A stretch of 64,000 nucleotides of DNA from Bog-756 sp963718405 (GTDB lineage: Bacteria; Actinomycetota; Acidimicrobiia; Acidimicrobiales; RAAP-2): contig CAVQYZ010000002.1 in assembly GCA_963718405.1 (NCBI GenBank), forward strand, positions 248,001 through 312,000, in the 5' to 3' direction. Of this stretch, positions 1 to 10,221 are shown in pieces; position 1 is the first letter of the stretch; the number at the start of each line of letters is the position of its first letter. Both the position numbers and the translations under genes were made by a program. The notes beneath the pieces are model-generated. The model was not told where the DNA came from, ran no database searches, and worked only from the letters and a program-made list of their open reading frames with translations.

Positions 1-95
1 GCATCATGGGGGCGCTGGCCGGCCGGTTGCGGGACTACGACGAGCTCATCGCCGGCCTGGCCGACGGAACGGCGGGCACGGTCGTCCCCCGATAA
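1..95 (+). CDS. C-terminal fragment of an unidentified protein
   Basis: Only the last 30 or so codons of a plus-strand gene enter the window, ending in TAA at 93-95. The tail reads IMGALAGRLRDYDELIAGLA and onward. Codon use (GC-rich third positions) is like that of the neighbours, so it looks like genuine coding sequence, but no motif identifies the family. The next gene starts about 70 bases downstream in the same direction. Confidence 0.45.
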   Translation, partial: IMGALAGRLRDYDELIAGLADGTAGTVVPR

Positions 96-167
96 GGCCG
101 GATCACAGCACCCGCCCGCGGTTCGATGGAACGGGCGCCCGGCGTGGCCACCGCTACCCTGGGGCCG

Positions 168-1070
168 ATGGCGTGGTCGCTGACTCCCGAGCAGCGCCAG
201 TCCTGGGTGGAAGACGGGTGGTGCGTGCTCGAGCAGGCCATTCCGCCCGACGACCTGCGGGCGGCGCAGGCCTCCGTGACGAAACTGTTCCCGACCGCCG
301 AAGAGTTCGCCAACGCCCGCCCAGGCGACGGCCACGAGCGCTGGCGGACCTGGGATGCCTCCTGGCCGGAATTCCCGTTCCGGTCCCGCTCCCTCAACGG
401 GGTGGTGGTGCACGACCTCCTCATCAACCTGGCCGCCGACCTGCTGGGCACGGACGACGTCAGGATGTACATGGCCATCGCCTCGGCCAAGTACGCCGGG
501 CAACCCTCGGAGTACAACCAACTCCTCCACACCGATTTTCCCAACCACACGTTGACCGTGCCCCGGCCGGAGGTGGGCTATCAGCAGGTGGAGCTGTTCG
601 TGTACCTGAGCGATGTGGATCCCGGCAACGGGGCCACCCGGTTCGTCTCCCGCACCCGTACCGGTTCGATCCCGGTGGAGCGCCACACGTTGAGCTACGA
701 GGAGTTCGGCGAGCTCTACGACGACCCCGGGGTGGCGTCGGCTCCGGCCGGATCGGTGGTGGTCTACCGGCCGGACGTCTACCACCGCTCGACCGATTTC
801 ACCGATCCCTCCCGGGCCCGGTTCATGCTGCACATCGCCTTCCGACCGGCCGCCATGGAGTGGGGAGGCTTTCAGGCCTGGCCCATCAAGGGGTTCTCAT
901 CGGAGTGGCACAACTTCGTACAAGGGGCGACACCCCGTCAGCTGTCGGTGTTCGGCTTCCCCCCGCCGGGTCACCCCTTCTGGACCGACGAGACCCTGGC
1001 CGGCGTGGCCGGTCGTTACCCGGGGTTGGATCTGGACCCATGGCGGGAGGCCCGGGCCGTCACCGGTTGA
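168..1070 (+). CDS. Phytanoyl-CoA dioxygenase (PhyH) family protein
   Basis: A 300-residue protein of the PhyH family of Fe(II)/2-oxoglutarate-dependent oxygenases. The facial triad is visible as the HTD motif (His121, Asp123 counted from the ATG at 168) and a distal His near residue 206 in VYHRSTDF, followed by an Arg-rich strand (RARFMLHIAFR) that would bind 2-oxoglutarate. An ATG at 126 would add 14 residues, but the domain begins with the usual MAWSLTPEQRQSWVEDGW after the ATG at 168, so I chose the latter. Family members hydroxylate phytanoyl-CoA, ectoine and many secondary metabolites, so the substrate cannot be told from sequence alone. The gene faces an NTF2-fold gene on the other strand with a 35-base gap. 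Confidence 0.8.
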   Translation: MAWSLTPEQRQSWVEDGWCVLEQAIPPDDLRAAQASVTKLFPTAEEFANARPGDGHERWRTWDASWPEFPFRSRSLNGVVVHDLLINLAADLLGTDDVRMYMAIASAKYAGQPSEYNQLLHTDFPNHTLTVPRPEVGYQQVELFVYLSDVDPGNGATRFVSRTRTGSIPVERHTLSYEEFGELYDDPGVASAPAGSVVVYRPDVYHRSTDFTDPSRARFMLHIAFRPAAMEWGGFQAWPIKGFSSEWHNFVQGATPRQLSVFGFPPPGHPFWTDETLAGVAGRYPGLDLDPWREARAVTG

Positions 1071-1105
1071 CCGGCCCGGCGCCTGGCGCCGGTGACCCTC
1101 CGCTC

Positions 1106-1489
1106 TCACCCGGCGGGCGAGGGCGGTGCCAGCTGGGCGTCGATCTCTTTGAGGTCGAAGTAGTCGCGCCACCGGGTCACCAACCCCTCCCCGTTCACGT
1201 CGACCACCGTGGACCCGTGGATCTCGATGGGGATCGTGCCCCCGAGCGTTCCCCGCCCGATCCACTCGAAGGCCCCGCCGGTCTCGTCTCCGTGCACCCA
1301 GAGGATCTCCTGGCGCCAGTCGGGAAACGAAGCCTGGGTCATGGCCTCGATGGCGGCGATATCCGTCGTCGGAGGGTTGACCGGATCACTGAAGAGCGCA
1401 CCAGGGGCGAAAAAGGAGGGAAAGTCCCCGTCGGGGCCCAGTGCCTCCTCCAGCCTGACCGCCCACGCTGTCCACTCCATGGGCCGCAA
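1106..1489 (-). CDS. NTF2-like / SnoaL-fold protein
   Basis: A 127-residue single-domain protein with the cone-shaped NTF2/SnoaL pattern. There is an N-terminal helix (WTAWAVRLEEAL), an aromatic-rich cavity segment (FPSFFAPGALFSDP) and a C-terminal sheet ending in LVTRWRDYFDLKEI, which is typical of limonene-epoxide-hydrolase or SnoaL-like members. No complete catalytic triad can be assigned, so it could be an isomerase, a hydrolase or a non-enzymatic binder. It is convergent with the PhyH-like gene and shares no operon with its right-hand neighbour. Confidence 0.65.
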   Translation of the reverse strand: MRPMEWTAWAVRLEEALGPDGDFPSFFAPGALFSDPVNPPTTDIAAIEAMTQASFPDWRQEILWVHGDETGGAFEWIGRGTLGGTIPIEIHGSTVVDVNGEGLVTRWRDYFDLKEIDAQLAPPSPAG

Positions 1490-1694
1490 CCGTACTCCTC
1501 GGACGGGAGTCGACGGGACCCATGGTCACCCGGTCCGAGATGGGAATCTCCTCGCTGGCGCCGTTCACCAAACATACGCTTGACGAGCGGGCGCCCATCA
1601 AACAGACTGCGATTGAAGATGGCCCCCGGAAGGGGGTTGGCGGTAGGAGTGATTGTGTCATCCGGCGCTGTTGCTCCCTGTCCCTGGGGAGACC

Positions 1695-4600
1695 ATGAGA
1701 AACATCCTGCACACCATGCCGTAACGCGGTCCGTGGAACGAAAACCCCAGGCGGGAGGGCCGGCACCACCGGCCGGCGCTCGTTCCGCTGGGCGGCCCTG
1801 ATCATGGTGGCATCGCTGATCGGCGGAACGTTCGCCCTCCTGGGCTCGGTGAACTCGGCCTACGCCGCCTCATCGGCCTCGACTGTCGAGCGCGCCCACC
1901 AGTTCGACCATCGTCCTCGGCCAGTCCGACACCGACCTGGCCACCGTGACCGGCGACGATACGAGCGGCAGCCCCTCCGGCACCGTGACCTTCTACCAGT
2001 GCGGACCGACCGCTACTCCGACCGCCTGCACCTCGACCTCCGATCAGGTGGGTGCGGCGGTGAATCGTCACCGCCGGATCCGACGACACCTCCACCGCCA
2101 CCTCGGCGCCGTTCACTCCCATCGGCCACCGGCTACTGGTGCTTCGCCGCCGCCTACTCCGGCGACTCCAACTACAGCGCCAGCTCGGATGACGACCACG
2201 GACGAATGCTTCGACGTCACCAGCGCCACCTCGTCGACCTCCTCGGCTCCGACCAACTCGACCATCACCCTGGGAGGAGACAACACCGACGGAGCGACCG
2301 TGACCGGCAACGCCGCCGGTGGCAGCCCCACCGGCACCGTGAGCTTCTACGAGTGCGGGCCGACCACCACGCCCACCGCCTGCACCTCGACCACCGACCC
2401 GGTGGGCAGCCCGGTCGCTGTCAGCCGCCGGCTCCGACGACACCTCCACCGCCACCTCGGCCTCGTTCACCCCCACGGCCACCGGCTACTGGTGCTTCGG
2501 CGCCGCCTACTCCGGCGATACCAACTACTGCGCCAGCTCCGACGACACCACCGACGAGTGCTTCGACGTGACCACCATCACCTCGCCCATGATCACCGTC
2601 CCGACCAGCTCCACCATCGTGTTGGGAGCGGCAACACCGACCAGGCCACCGTTGACCGGCAACGCCACCTTCGGCAGCCCCACCGGCACCGTGAGCTTCT
2701 ACGAGTGCGGGCCGAGCGACCTCGCCCACCCCGTGCACCTCGACGACCGACCCGGTGGGCAACGCCGTCGGCGTCACGCGCCGGTTCCAGCGACACCGCC
2801 ACGGCCACCTCGGCCTCGTTCACCCCGACCGCCACCGGCAACTGGTGCTTCGGCGCCACCTACTCGGGTGACTCCAACTACAGCTCCAACGCCGACACCT
2901 CCACCGACGAGTGCTTCGACGTCACCGCGGCCACGTCGACCACGGCCACCACTCCCTCCGTCTCGACCGCCGCCCTGGGAGTGGCCATCCACGACGGGGC
3001 CACCGTTACCGGCAACTCCACCGGCGGGAGCCCCACCGGCACGGTGAGCTTCTACCAGTGCGGACCGACCACCACCCCGACCGCCTGCACCTCGACCACC
3101 GACCAGGTGGGCAGCGCCGTGGCCGTCACCGCCGGCGCTCACGACACTTCGTCGGCGAACTCATCTGCCTTCACGCCGACCGCCCTGGGCTACTGGTGCT
3201 TTGGCGCCGACTACTCGGGAAGCGCCGACTACAGCATCAGCTCCGAGGCCAGCACCAGCGAGTGCGTGAACGTCACCCAGGGAACGTCGACCACCACCAC
3301 CGTCCCCGCCAACACCACCATCACCTTGGGACAGGCGGACACCGACGTGGCCACGGTGGCCGGCAACGCCGGCGGCGGGAGCCCGACCGGCTCGGTGGCC
3401 TTCTACGAGTGTGGTCCTTCCCTGACCGCCACGGCGTGCACCTCGACCGCCGACCCGGTGGGCAGTGCCGTGGACCTGACGTCGGGGGCCCACAACTCCT
3501 CCACCGCCACGTCGGCGCCGTTCACCCCGACCGCCGTCGGTTACTGGTGCTTCGCCGCCTACTACTCGGGTGACACCAACTACCAGGCCAGCTCGGACAC
3601 CCTGAGCCGCGAGTGCGTGAATGTCGAGGGACCCCTCACCATCACGACGACGTCGCTGCCCCACGGTCTGGTCAACAAGCCCTACACCACCACGCTCAAT
3701 GCCGCCGGCGGCACGCAGCCCTACACCTGGAGCCACACGGGATCGCTCCCGTCCGGGATCACGCTCTCCAAGACGGGGGTGCTGTCGGGGACGACCAAAG
3801 TGAGCGGCAGCTTCAGCATCGTGTTCAAGGTTGGCGACTCCAGCAAGCCGCGTCAGTTCGTCACCAAAACCCTGACGTTGGTCATCGATCTCACCGCCGT
3901 CGCCACGTCTACGTCTACGAAGCCGACCGACGCCACCGTGGTGTTGGGAACGGGGAATACCGATGCCGCCAAGGTCACCGGAGACAGCGTCGGGGGGAGT
4001 CCCACCGGTACGGTGACCTTCTACCAGTGCGGCCCGACCACCACCCCCACCGCCTGCACCTCTACCGCCGATCCGGTGGGCAAAGCGGTCACCGTCGCCG
4101 CCGGGGCGCACGACACCGCTACGGCAACGTCCTCGTCGTTCAAGGCCACCGCTACGGGGTACTGGTGCTTCGCCGCCGTCTACTCGGGCAACTTCAACTA
4201 CGACTCCAGCACGGACACCGCCACCAATGAATGCTTCGATGTGACGGCGGCATCGACCTCGACCTCCAGTGCGCCGAGCAGCGCCACCATCGTGCTGGGC
4301 CACAGCGACTCCGACAATGCCACCGTGGCCGGCAACGCCGCCGGGGGTAGTCCTACCGGATCCGTGACCTTCTACCAGTGCGGTCCGACCACTGTTCCGA
4401 CGGCGTGCACCTCTACCGCCGACCCGGTCGGCAGCCCGGTTGACGTCGCCGCCGGATCCGGCGCTACGGCCACCGCCACGTCGGCGACGTTCACTCCCAC
4501 CGCCACCGGCTACTGGTGCTTCGCCGCCGACTACTCGGGCGACACCAACTACGACGGCAGCGCCGACACCACCACCGACGGGTGCTTTGACGTGACCGGG

Positions 4601-5219
4601 GCCCGTACCTCGACCACCACCGCCACCACCAACGCCACCATCACGCTGGGACAGACCGACAGCGACCTGGCCACGGTGACCGGTAATGCCGCCGGGGGAA
4701 GCCCCACCGGGTCGGTGACCTTCTACCGGTGCGGGCCGGCGTCGTCGGCCGCGGCGTGTACCTCCACGAAGAACAAGGTGGGGAGTGCGGTGGACCTGAC
4801 ACCCGGACCGGGTAACACCTCCTCGGCCACCTCGGCGACCTTCAAGCCCACCTCCGTCGGGTACTGGTGCTTCGCCGCGGCGTACTCGGGAGACTCCAAC
4901 TACAGCGCCAGCACCGACACCTCGGTCAAGGAGTGCGTGAACGTCACCGGCCCGCCGGAGGTGGTGACCACGTCGCTGCCCCACGGCACCAAAGGACAGG
5001 CGTACCCCACGACCACTCTGGTGGCCCGGGGTGGGACGGCGCCGTACACCTGGAGCCACACGGGAGGCTTGCCCGCCGGGATGGGCCTGTCCTCGACAGG
5101 GGTGCTTTCGGGGACGCCCAAGTCCGACGGCACCTTCACCATCGTGTTCAAGGTGAAGGACTCGAGCTCTCCCATCCAGTACGCCTCCCGTAGCATCCAG
5201 CTGGTCCATCGCCTCCTGA
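1695..5219 (+). CDS. Secreted Ig-like repeat protein (reading frame broken by many indels)
   Basis: A large surface or secreted protein. The probable start is the ATG at 1695, behind the Shine-Dalgarno-like GGGGAG. A hydrophobic signal segment (FRWAALIMVASLIGGTFALL, ending NSAYA) is read around 1783-1872 in another frame. Eight Ig-like units of about 116 residues follow, each with the signature GSPTGTVTFYQCGP and later ATGYWCFAA-YSGDSNY. Five units come first, then a putative-Ig (He_PIG-like) module (SLPHGLVNKPYTTTL, residues encoded about 3650-3890), three more units, and a second He_PIG-like module. From 2890 to about 5200 the frame is open. Between 1700 and 2890 it shifts at least seven times, yet every repeat can be read across the shifts. 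One more shift near 5205 hides the likely stop: dropping one C gives LVIAS and TGA at 5217-5219, 20 bases before a hairpin. Two conserved Cys per unit suggest disulfides. Probable adhesin or cell-wall-associated protein; ligand unknown. Confidence 0.7.
1895..4950 (+). repeat. Eight imperfect ~350-bp repeats encoding Ig-like domains
   Basis: The GSPTG-encoding motif recurs at about 1972, 2321, 2673, 3025, 3377, 3995, 4345 and 4696. The spacing is 348-355 bp, except for a 618-bp step where a different Ig-type module is inserted. Copies differ at many bases, so this is an old domain expansion and not a recent tandem duplication. The first three copies carry nearly all of the frame disruptions. 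Confidence 0.85.
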
Positions 5220-5238
5220 TCCCGGGGAGTTTCCGGAC

Positions 5239-5265
5239 GGCCCGGTCGAACGGTCGGACCGGGCC
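5239..5265 (+). terminator. Probable intrinsic terminator of the Ig-repeat gene
   Basis: GGCCCGGT (5239-5246) pairs perfectly with ACCGGGCC (5258-5265) around an 11-base loop. It lies 20 bases after the reconstructed stop codon at 5217-5219. There is no U-tract, as is common in high-GC actinobacteria. Confidence 0.5.
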
Positions 5266-5327
5266 CAGGAGCCCGTGGGGTCCGATGGGCCTGGTCGACT
5301 GGATCATGACTTCCTAAGCTGGCCCGG

Positions 5328-5969
5328 GTGCGTCCCTTCGAGTTGGTTATTTTCGACTGTGACGGCGTCCTGGTGGACAGTGAGCGCCTGGCGGTGCGGA
5401 CCGAGGCGCAGATCTTGGCCGGCCTGGGGTGGCCCCTCACCGAACGGGACATCGTCGAACGGTTCGTCGGCCGGTCGGCGGCCCATATGCAACGGGAGAT
5501 CGAGCGACATCTCGGTCGGAGCATCGACTGGGACGGTGAGTTCGAGTCCCGCTATCACGAGGTGTTCGAGCGGGAGCTGGTGGCGGTACCGGGTGTGATC
5601 GAGGCCCTGGACAGGATCACCACGCCGACGTGCGTGGCCTCCAGCGGCAGTCATGACAAGATGCGGTTCACCTTGGGCCTCACCGGTCTGTTCGATCGAT
5701 TCGAGGGGCGGATCTTCAGTGTCGACGAGGTGGCCAAGGGAAAGCCGGCCCCCGACATCTTCCTCTACGCCGCCGGGCGCCTCGGTGTGCCGCCGGATCG
5801 CTGCGCCGTGGTCGAGGACAGCGTCTCCGGGGTCAGGGCGGGATTGGCGGCGGGTATGACGGTGTTCGCCTTCGCCGGCGGCGTGACCGGGGCTGAGGAT
5901 CTGGCCATCGACGGTGCGGTGGTCTTTGACGACATGCGGGACCTTCCCGCCGCGCTGCTATCAGGGTAG
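5328..5969 (+). CDS. HAD-family hydrolase, beta-phosphoglucomutase-like
   Basis: A 213-residue HAD phosphatase. Motif I is FDCDGVLVDSE, with nucleophile Asp10 and acid/base Asp12. Motif II is the Ser/Thr of ASSGSHDK near residue 105. Motif III is the Lys in KGKPAPD, and motif IV is VVEDSVSGVRAG. The four-helix cap sits between motifs I and II, which places it in subfamily I with beta-phosphoglucomutase, 2-deoxyglucose-6-phosphatase and phosphoglycolate phosphatase. The start is GTG at 5328. It stands alone, between the repeat protein and a convergent methyltransferase remnant, so the substrate is not suggested by context. Confidence 0.85.
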   Translation: MRPFELVIFDCDGVLVDSERLAVRTEAQILAGLGWPLTERDIVERFVGRSAAHMQREIERHLGRSIDWDGEFESRYHEVFERELVAVPGVIEALDRITTPTCVASSGSHDKMRFTLGLTGLFDRFEGRIFSVDEVAKGKPAPDIFLYAAGRLGVPPDRCAVVEDSVSGVRAGLAAGMTVFAFAGGVTGAEDLAIDGAVVFDDMRDLPAALLSG

Positions 5970-5986
5970 GAGTTGAGGACCACGCT

Positions 5987-6682
5987 CTAGGGGTGCCTCA
6001 ACCACCGTTTGATCTCGACGGGAACGAGGTCCTTGGCCCGGCGCACCGGACCCGGCGCCGGCTTGGGAAAGAAGGGTTGGTTCCATTCCCCTTCGGCCAG
6101 TGGCCCCTCGGAGGCCCGGCGGAAGGCCTTCCACTTCCGGTAGCGGCCAGAGCCTCCCACCGGGGATCAGGTTGGATGAAGGTTCTCGATCAGCGACTCG
6201 ACCTGGGGAAGTTGCACGTCGTCGAGGACCACGACCCCACCCCTACGAAAGAGACCCGCTCCGTAGAACCAGTCGATGACCGGTAACGGATAGCCGTGGG
6301 ATCCGTCGATGAACACCAGGTCGAGCTCTCCGGTGCCGGGCCAGGGTGGGCAGGGCCACCTCAGAGGGTCGAAGGTCGAACTTCAAAGAGCTGCGAGGGA
6401 TGAAGTGCTCATCGCAGTAGTGCTCCACCGCCTCCGCCTCGTTGGCGAACGGTACGACAGCCAGGTGATCACATCCCCAGGCGGCGAAGAGAACCGTCGA
6501 CACCCCGGCACCCGTCTCGAGCGTGCGGGAGCCCCTGCTCACGTGGTCTGCCATCAGGCGGCAGCAGTTGGCGTCGGTGCTCCAGACCGCCCCTTGGGGG
6601 CTCATGGATGAACCACCGGCGGTGCAGAGCCGACCCACTCGACCCACGCCAGGCGTTCGGCGCTGGCGGTCGACTCGTCCAC
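5987..6682 (-). CDS. Class I SAM-dependent methyltransferase, frameshifted
   Basis: Reading across about three shifts gives one methyltransferase of roughly 230 residues. It starts at the GTG at 6680-6682 (MDESTASAERLAWVEWVG), changes frame near 6605, and continues with the SAM-binding segment RTLETGAGVSTVLFAAWG (motif I, E-x-G-x-G). It shifts again near 6350 into GELDLVFIDGSHGYPLPVIDWF, an acidic motif typical of Methyltransf_24 members, then VVVLDDVQLPQVESL. A last shift near 6165 leads to the C-terminus ending KRWLRHP and TAG at 5987. All conserved blocks are present and in order, which argues for sequence indels or a very recent pseudogene. Methyltransf_24 proteins often act on sugars or secondary metabolites; the target is unknown. 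Confidence 0.65.
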
Positions 6683-6788
6683 ACCCAAACCCTGGGCGCT
6701 TCTCCGGGGTGAATCGGACGCACCGAGCGGTAAGACACAAGGCCGGGTCGCCAAGCCTGGGGATGACCTGACCTGTCGGGAGGGGATG

Positions 6789-9155
6789 TCAGGGCGCTAC
6801 GGAGGGCATGGACGTTGGGCCGCGCCCCCGTCCCCGCCGTGACCGGCGCTCTCCCACGCCTACCGCCACCACCAGGAGGACCGCAGCGATCATGGCCAGC
6901 ACGATGCCGACGGTGAACGAGACCGGCCAGTAGTGCAACTCGATGGTGTGGCGCCCGGGCGGAATGCGAGCCTGGAGCATCACGCCGGCGAACGTGGACA
7001 GCCGGAGCGGCAGCCCGTTGATGGTGGCTTGCCACCCCGGCGTGTTGTTCAGTCGCAAGCGCAGTACCTGTGCCGTTGAGGCGTCTGTGGTGATCTTCCA
7101 GGACGAGGGGCTGGGGTAACTAACCGGCACTACGGTCCCCACGGCATGTATGGAGGGCAGGACGCCGCGGCGAGAGAGCGGCGTGAGTGTGGCCGGACCG
7201 GAGTTCGGAATCCGATAGAGGTCCTCGTCACCGATGGTCTTATCGAATACTCCGCCCCTCGGCCCCGGCGAGCCTCGAGCCTCGAGGACGAAGCCCACCC
7301 CGTAGACGCGGGCCACGGCGGCCGATCTGATCGCGGGGGAGTAGGAGAATGCTCCCTGAAAACCTGCCGTGTCGTCGGGCTTCCCGGTGACCAGCCGCCA
7401 CGAGGTGAAGTACGAGCTGGGAACCGATCCATCGATCACGGCGAGCTCGTGGACCCCGAACATGTCGTTGACATCGCGCCAGATGCCCAAGTTTGCATTG
7501 GCCACGCCGAAGCCCACCAGGGAGGGGCCCACGGAGTGCTGCAGTGTGGTCTCAGCCGGGTCGGAGGGCACGCTGGAGCTGGAAGCCCACAGTGGGGCTC
7601 CGGCGGCGACGAGGAAGGAAGTCGTGCACACCAACCAGGATGCCGCTATGTACATCGCTGCCCGGCGCGAGCCCGGTCCTCTTCCTGTCTGCTCCCGTCG
7701 GCGTGCCAACAGGAGGAATCCCACTCCTGCCAGCCCCACTGCGGTCTCGATGGCAGCCCAAATGAGAGCTTCGTTCCGCCGCCCCGCTCTTGGCGCCGAG
7801 GGGGATCCCACGACCACAAAGATGAGAAGGGCCACCGCCGACAGCAGATAGCCGGCTCCAAGCCAGATGGTGAGGGCCCGATCGCGGAACCGGCGCAGCA
7901 GGAGGTCGAGGCCCAATCCGCCCAGCGCCACCACGGCAAACACCGTTGGGACTGCCGCCCTGGCCCACTTGACGGACTGGAGGTGGGGAATGGCGTTCAA
8001 GGCGTCAGCTACGGGATCGACGAAACCAATGACTCCCAAGATCACCGCCACGGCGACCAGGGCGACCACTTCGGGTCGGCGCAGACGGAGTCCGATGGAC
8101 GCCACCGCCAGGATCACCACGATCACGCTCAGATAAGCGGCCTCACCGGTGATCCGATGGCCGTCGAGCCCGGGGAAGGCCAACTCCCCGAGCCTCGACA
8201 ACGGGTAGGCCGAGTGGAGCCCGTACGCCCCCCGTTCGACACTGATGATCGATCGACTGATGACTTGGTAGCCGGGCAAGGCCAGGGGGGCGGCCAGGGC
8301 AAATCCGGCCACGGAAGCAACGACGAGGTCAATGAACGGGCGCAGGATCGGTCCGGAACCTCCGAGCAGGGGGATTCGCGTGGCCAGCAAGGCCACGGAG
8401 AAGACCACGGCGCCCAGGAGAAGGAGGACGAAGGCGTCTGGTTGTCCCGCATAGATGGAAAGGGCCAGCACCAGAGCGAAGAACGCTACGTGGCGGGCGC
8501 GGTGTTTCTGGCCCACGATGAGGATGACCCCGGCGAACAGCCATCCGGTCCACGAGAGCACAGAGGCGATGGGCCAGCCCAGAAATGCCATCAGGGCGCC
8601 ACTGAGCTCAAAGGCCGTGCCCACCAGGGTGGCCGCCAGGGCGCCCATCTTCACCAGTCTGGCGAAGAGGTAGCCGCCGGTGCCGGCCACAATCAGCGTG
8701 GTGAGGATCTGAGACGTGTAGGCCAGCCGGAGGGGGAACAGATAGCCAACCAGTGCCGGAAGGCTGAACGTCGCCGAGTTCCAGTTGAATGCCAACGGCA
8801 TTCCGAGAGCGCTGTAGGGGTTCCACAGCGGCAGATGACCTTGGTGGACCTGAGTCCACCCGAGTGCGGTCCATGGAATCAGCTGAGAGATCTGATCAGA
8901 GGTGTCCGTGATGGTGCGTGCCACGCCTCTGGATTGATGGCTCAGTCCGTGGTTCAACAATAATTTGTAAGGTCCGAGCGCACTGCCATGGAGTAAGGCC
9001 GGCGTCAACACCGCGATGGCTGCGGCCACTACCCATCCGAGTCCGAGTACGTCGAAAGCCCGCCGAGGCGTCGGGCCTTCATCGCCCCCAATCGGGGGAG
9101 ATAACCCGGCCGTCGATTCAACCTCGCGTGTTGCCACCACGGACCCGCCGTCCAT
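6789..9155 (-). CDS. YfhO-family integral membrane protein
   Basis: A 788-residue polytopic protein. A short cytoplasmic N-terminus is followed by the first membrane helix (VVAAAIAVLTPALLHGSAL), then the family hallmark of a first periplasmic loop with LPLWNPYSALGMPLAFNW and Asp/Gln-rich residues. About ten more helices follow, up to residue 520. A large extracytoplasmic C-terminal domain with the signature LRLRLNNTPGWQATINGLPL and a last anchoring helix (VGIVLAMIAAVLLVVAVGV) complete it. YfhO proteins have a GT-C glycosyltransferase-like architecture and are linked to glycosylation of lipoteichoic acid in Bacillus; in actinobacteria the role is unassigned. It stands alone, with a 133-base gap to the reductase gene upstream. 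Confidence 0.75.
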   Translation of the reverse strand: MDGGSVVATREVESTAGLSPPIGGDEGPTPRRAFDVLGLGWVVAAAIAVLTPALLHGSALGPYKLLLNHGLSHQSRGVARTITDTSDQISQLIPWTALGWTQVHQGHLPLWNPYSALGMPLAFNWNSATFSLPALVGYLFPLRLAYTSQILTTLIVAGTGGYLFARLVKMGALAATLVGTAFELSGALMAFLGWPIASVLSWTGWLFAGVILIVGQKHRARHVAFFALVLALSIYAGQPDAFVLLLLGAVVFSVALLATRIPLLGGSGPILRPFIDLVVASVAGFALAAPLALPGYQVISRSIISVERGAYGLHSAYPLSRLGELAFPGLDGHRITGEAAYLSVIVVILAVASIGLRLRRPEVVALVAVAVILGVIGFVDPVADALNAIPHLQSVKWARAAVPTVFAVVALGGLGLDLLLRRFRDRALTIWLGAGYLLSAVALLIFVVVGSPSAPRAGRRNEALIWAAIETAVGLAGVGFLLLARRREQTGRGPGSRRAAMYIAASWLVCTTSFLVAAGAPLWASSSSVPSDPAETTLQHSVGPSLVGFGVANANLGIWRDVNDMFGVHELAVIDGSVPSSYFTSWRLVTGKPDDTAGFQGAFSYSPAIRSAAVARVYGVGFVLEARGSPGPRGGVFDKTIGDEDLYRIPNSGPATLTPLSRRGVLPSIHAVGTVVPVSYPSPSSWKITTDASTAQVLRLRLNNTPGWQATINGLPLRLSTFAGVMLQARIPPGRHTIELHYWPVSFTVGIVLAMIAAVLLVVAVGVGERRSRRGRGRGPTSMPSVAP

Positions 9156-9288
9156 CTCCTCACGCTACTCGCCGTGGGTCAACATGGGCTATCACGGGGA
9201 TGACCCTCCGTCGATGCCGTCGGATGTATGGACTGGGCCCAGCTGTCGGGGCCCCGCCAGTGTTCCGGGGCCAGAAGCCGGCCGGCGG

Positions 9289-10221
9289 TCAGCGAGTCCG
9301 CGGGAAGGTGGCCTCGCGCTGACGCAAGATGGCACAGAGCGTCTCGTTGTACGGCGCCTCGAGTCCGAAGCGCCGGCTGAGGGTGACGACCTGGCCGTTG
9401 ATGACGTCGATCTCTGAACGTCGGCGCGCCAGGTGGTCGAGCCGCATCGAGGGGCTGGCGTTCGGAATGGTGGCGGCGAAGTCCGTAACGTACTGCAACG
9501 GGTCGTCGAACAAGAACTGAATTCCCATGGTCATGGCCAGTCGGTGGGCCTCGGATGTACAGGCCAGGGCCACCCTCCACGATTCGTCGTTCGACATCAG
9601 CTCCCCGACGGTGACGTCGAATGCCGCACAGGGAGCGCTGAGCGTGACATTGCAGAGAAACTTCTCCCAAACCATGAGGTTCACATCGGCAAAGGCCCGA
9701 ACGTTGAAGCCGGCGTTGCCCCACGCCTGTTCGATGGTCTCCAGCCGGTCCGTCATGCCTCCGTCCATCTCGCCGATGCGTATGAGGCGCATGCCTTCGT
9801 GGTGCACATGTCCGGGCTCCGGGTTCGACGACCCGAATCCCTCGGCGATGCCTATCAGGATGTGCTGCGGTGCAATGTGGTTCGCCACCCGCTCGCCGGC
9901 GCCGAGGCCATTCTGGAAGGCCATCACCACACTCTCGGGCCGGAGCAGCGGGGCGATCTCCCTGGCTACCTCGTCCACGGCTGCAGCTTTGGTGGCTATC
10001 ACCCATACGTCGCAGGGGCCGGCATCGGCCGGAACACGTCCGACGTTCAAATTGTCGACGACGTACGTGCCGCTGGCGCCGGAAACCAACAGACCCGTGG
10101 TGGCTATGGCATCGATATGGTCCTGCCACGTATCAATGGCCCAGACTTCGTGTCCGGCCTTGCCGAGGAGGCCGGCGTAGACCGAACCCATGGCGCCGGT
10201 TCCCACAATGGCGATTTTCAA
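9289..10221 (-). CDS. panE: Ketopantoate reductase (PanE/ApbA) family protein
   Basis: A 310-residue NADPH-dependent reductase. It has an N-terminal Rossmann fold with GTGAMG at residues 7-12, the mid-domain QNGLGAGE loop, and the catalytic Lys in VNLMVWEKFLCNVT. The C-terminal helical ApbA_C domain contains the conserved segment SPSMRLDHLARRRSEIDVIN, which matches the family pattern of S-M-x-x-D-x-x-x-x-R-x-x-E-I-D-x-x-x-G. True PanE makes pantoate for coenzyme A. Paralogues act on other 2-oxo acids, so the symbol is a family assignment. No panB or panC lies nearby. Confidence 0.8.
   Translation of the reverse strand: MKIAIVGTGAMGSVYAGLLGKAGHEVWAIDTWQDHIDAIATTGLLVSGASGTYVVDNLNVGRVPADAGPCDVWVIATKAAAVDEVAREIAPLLRPESVVMAFQNGLGAGERVANHIAPQHILIGIAEGFGSSNPEPGHVHHEGMRLIRIGEMDGGMTDRLETIEQAWGNAGFNVRAFADVNLMVWEKFLCNVTLSAPCAAFDVTVGELMSNDESWRVALACTSEAHRLAMTMGIQFLFDDPLQYVTDFAATIPNASPSMRLDHLARRRSEIDVINGQVVTLSRRFGLEAPYNETLCAILRQREATFPRTR

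Noticed and set aside
126..167. Longer start for the PhyH-family gene
   Set aside because: The added residues (MERAPGVATATLGP) lack family similarity, and the ATG at 168 fits the domain start.
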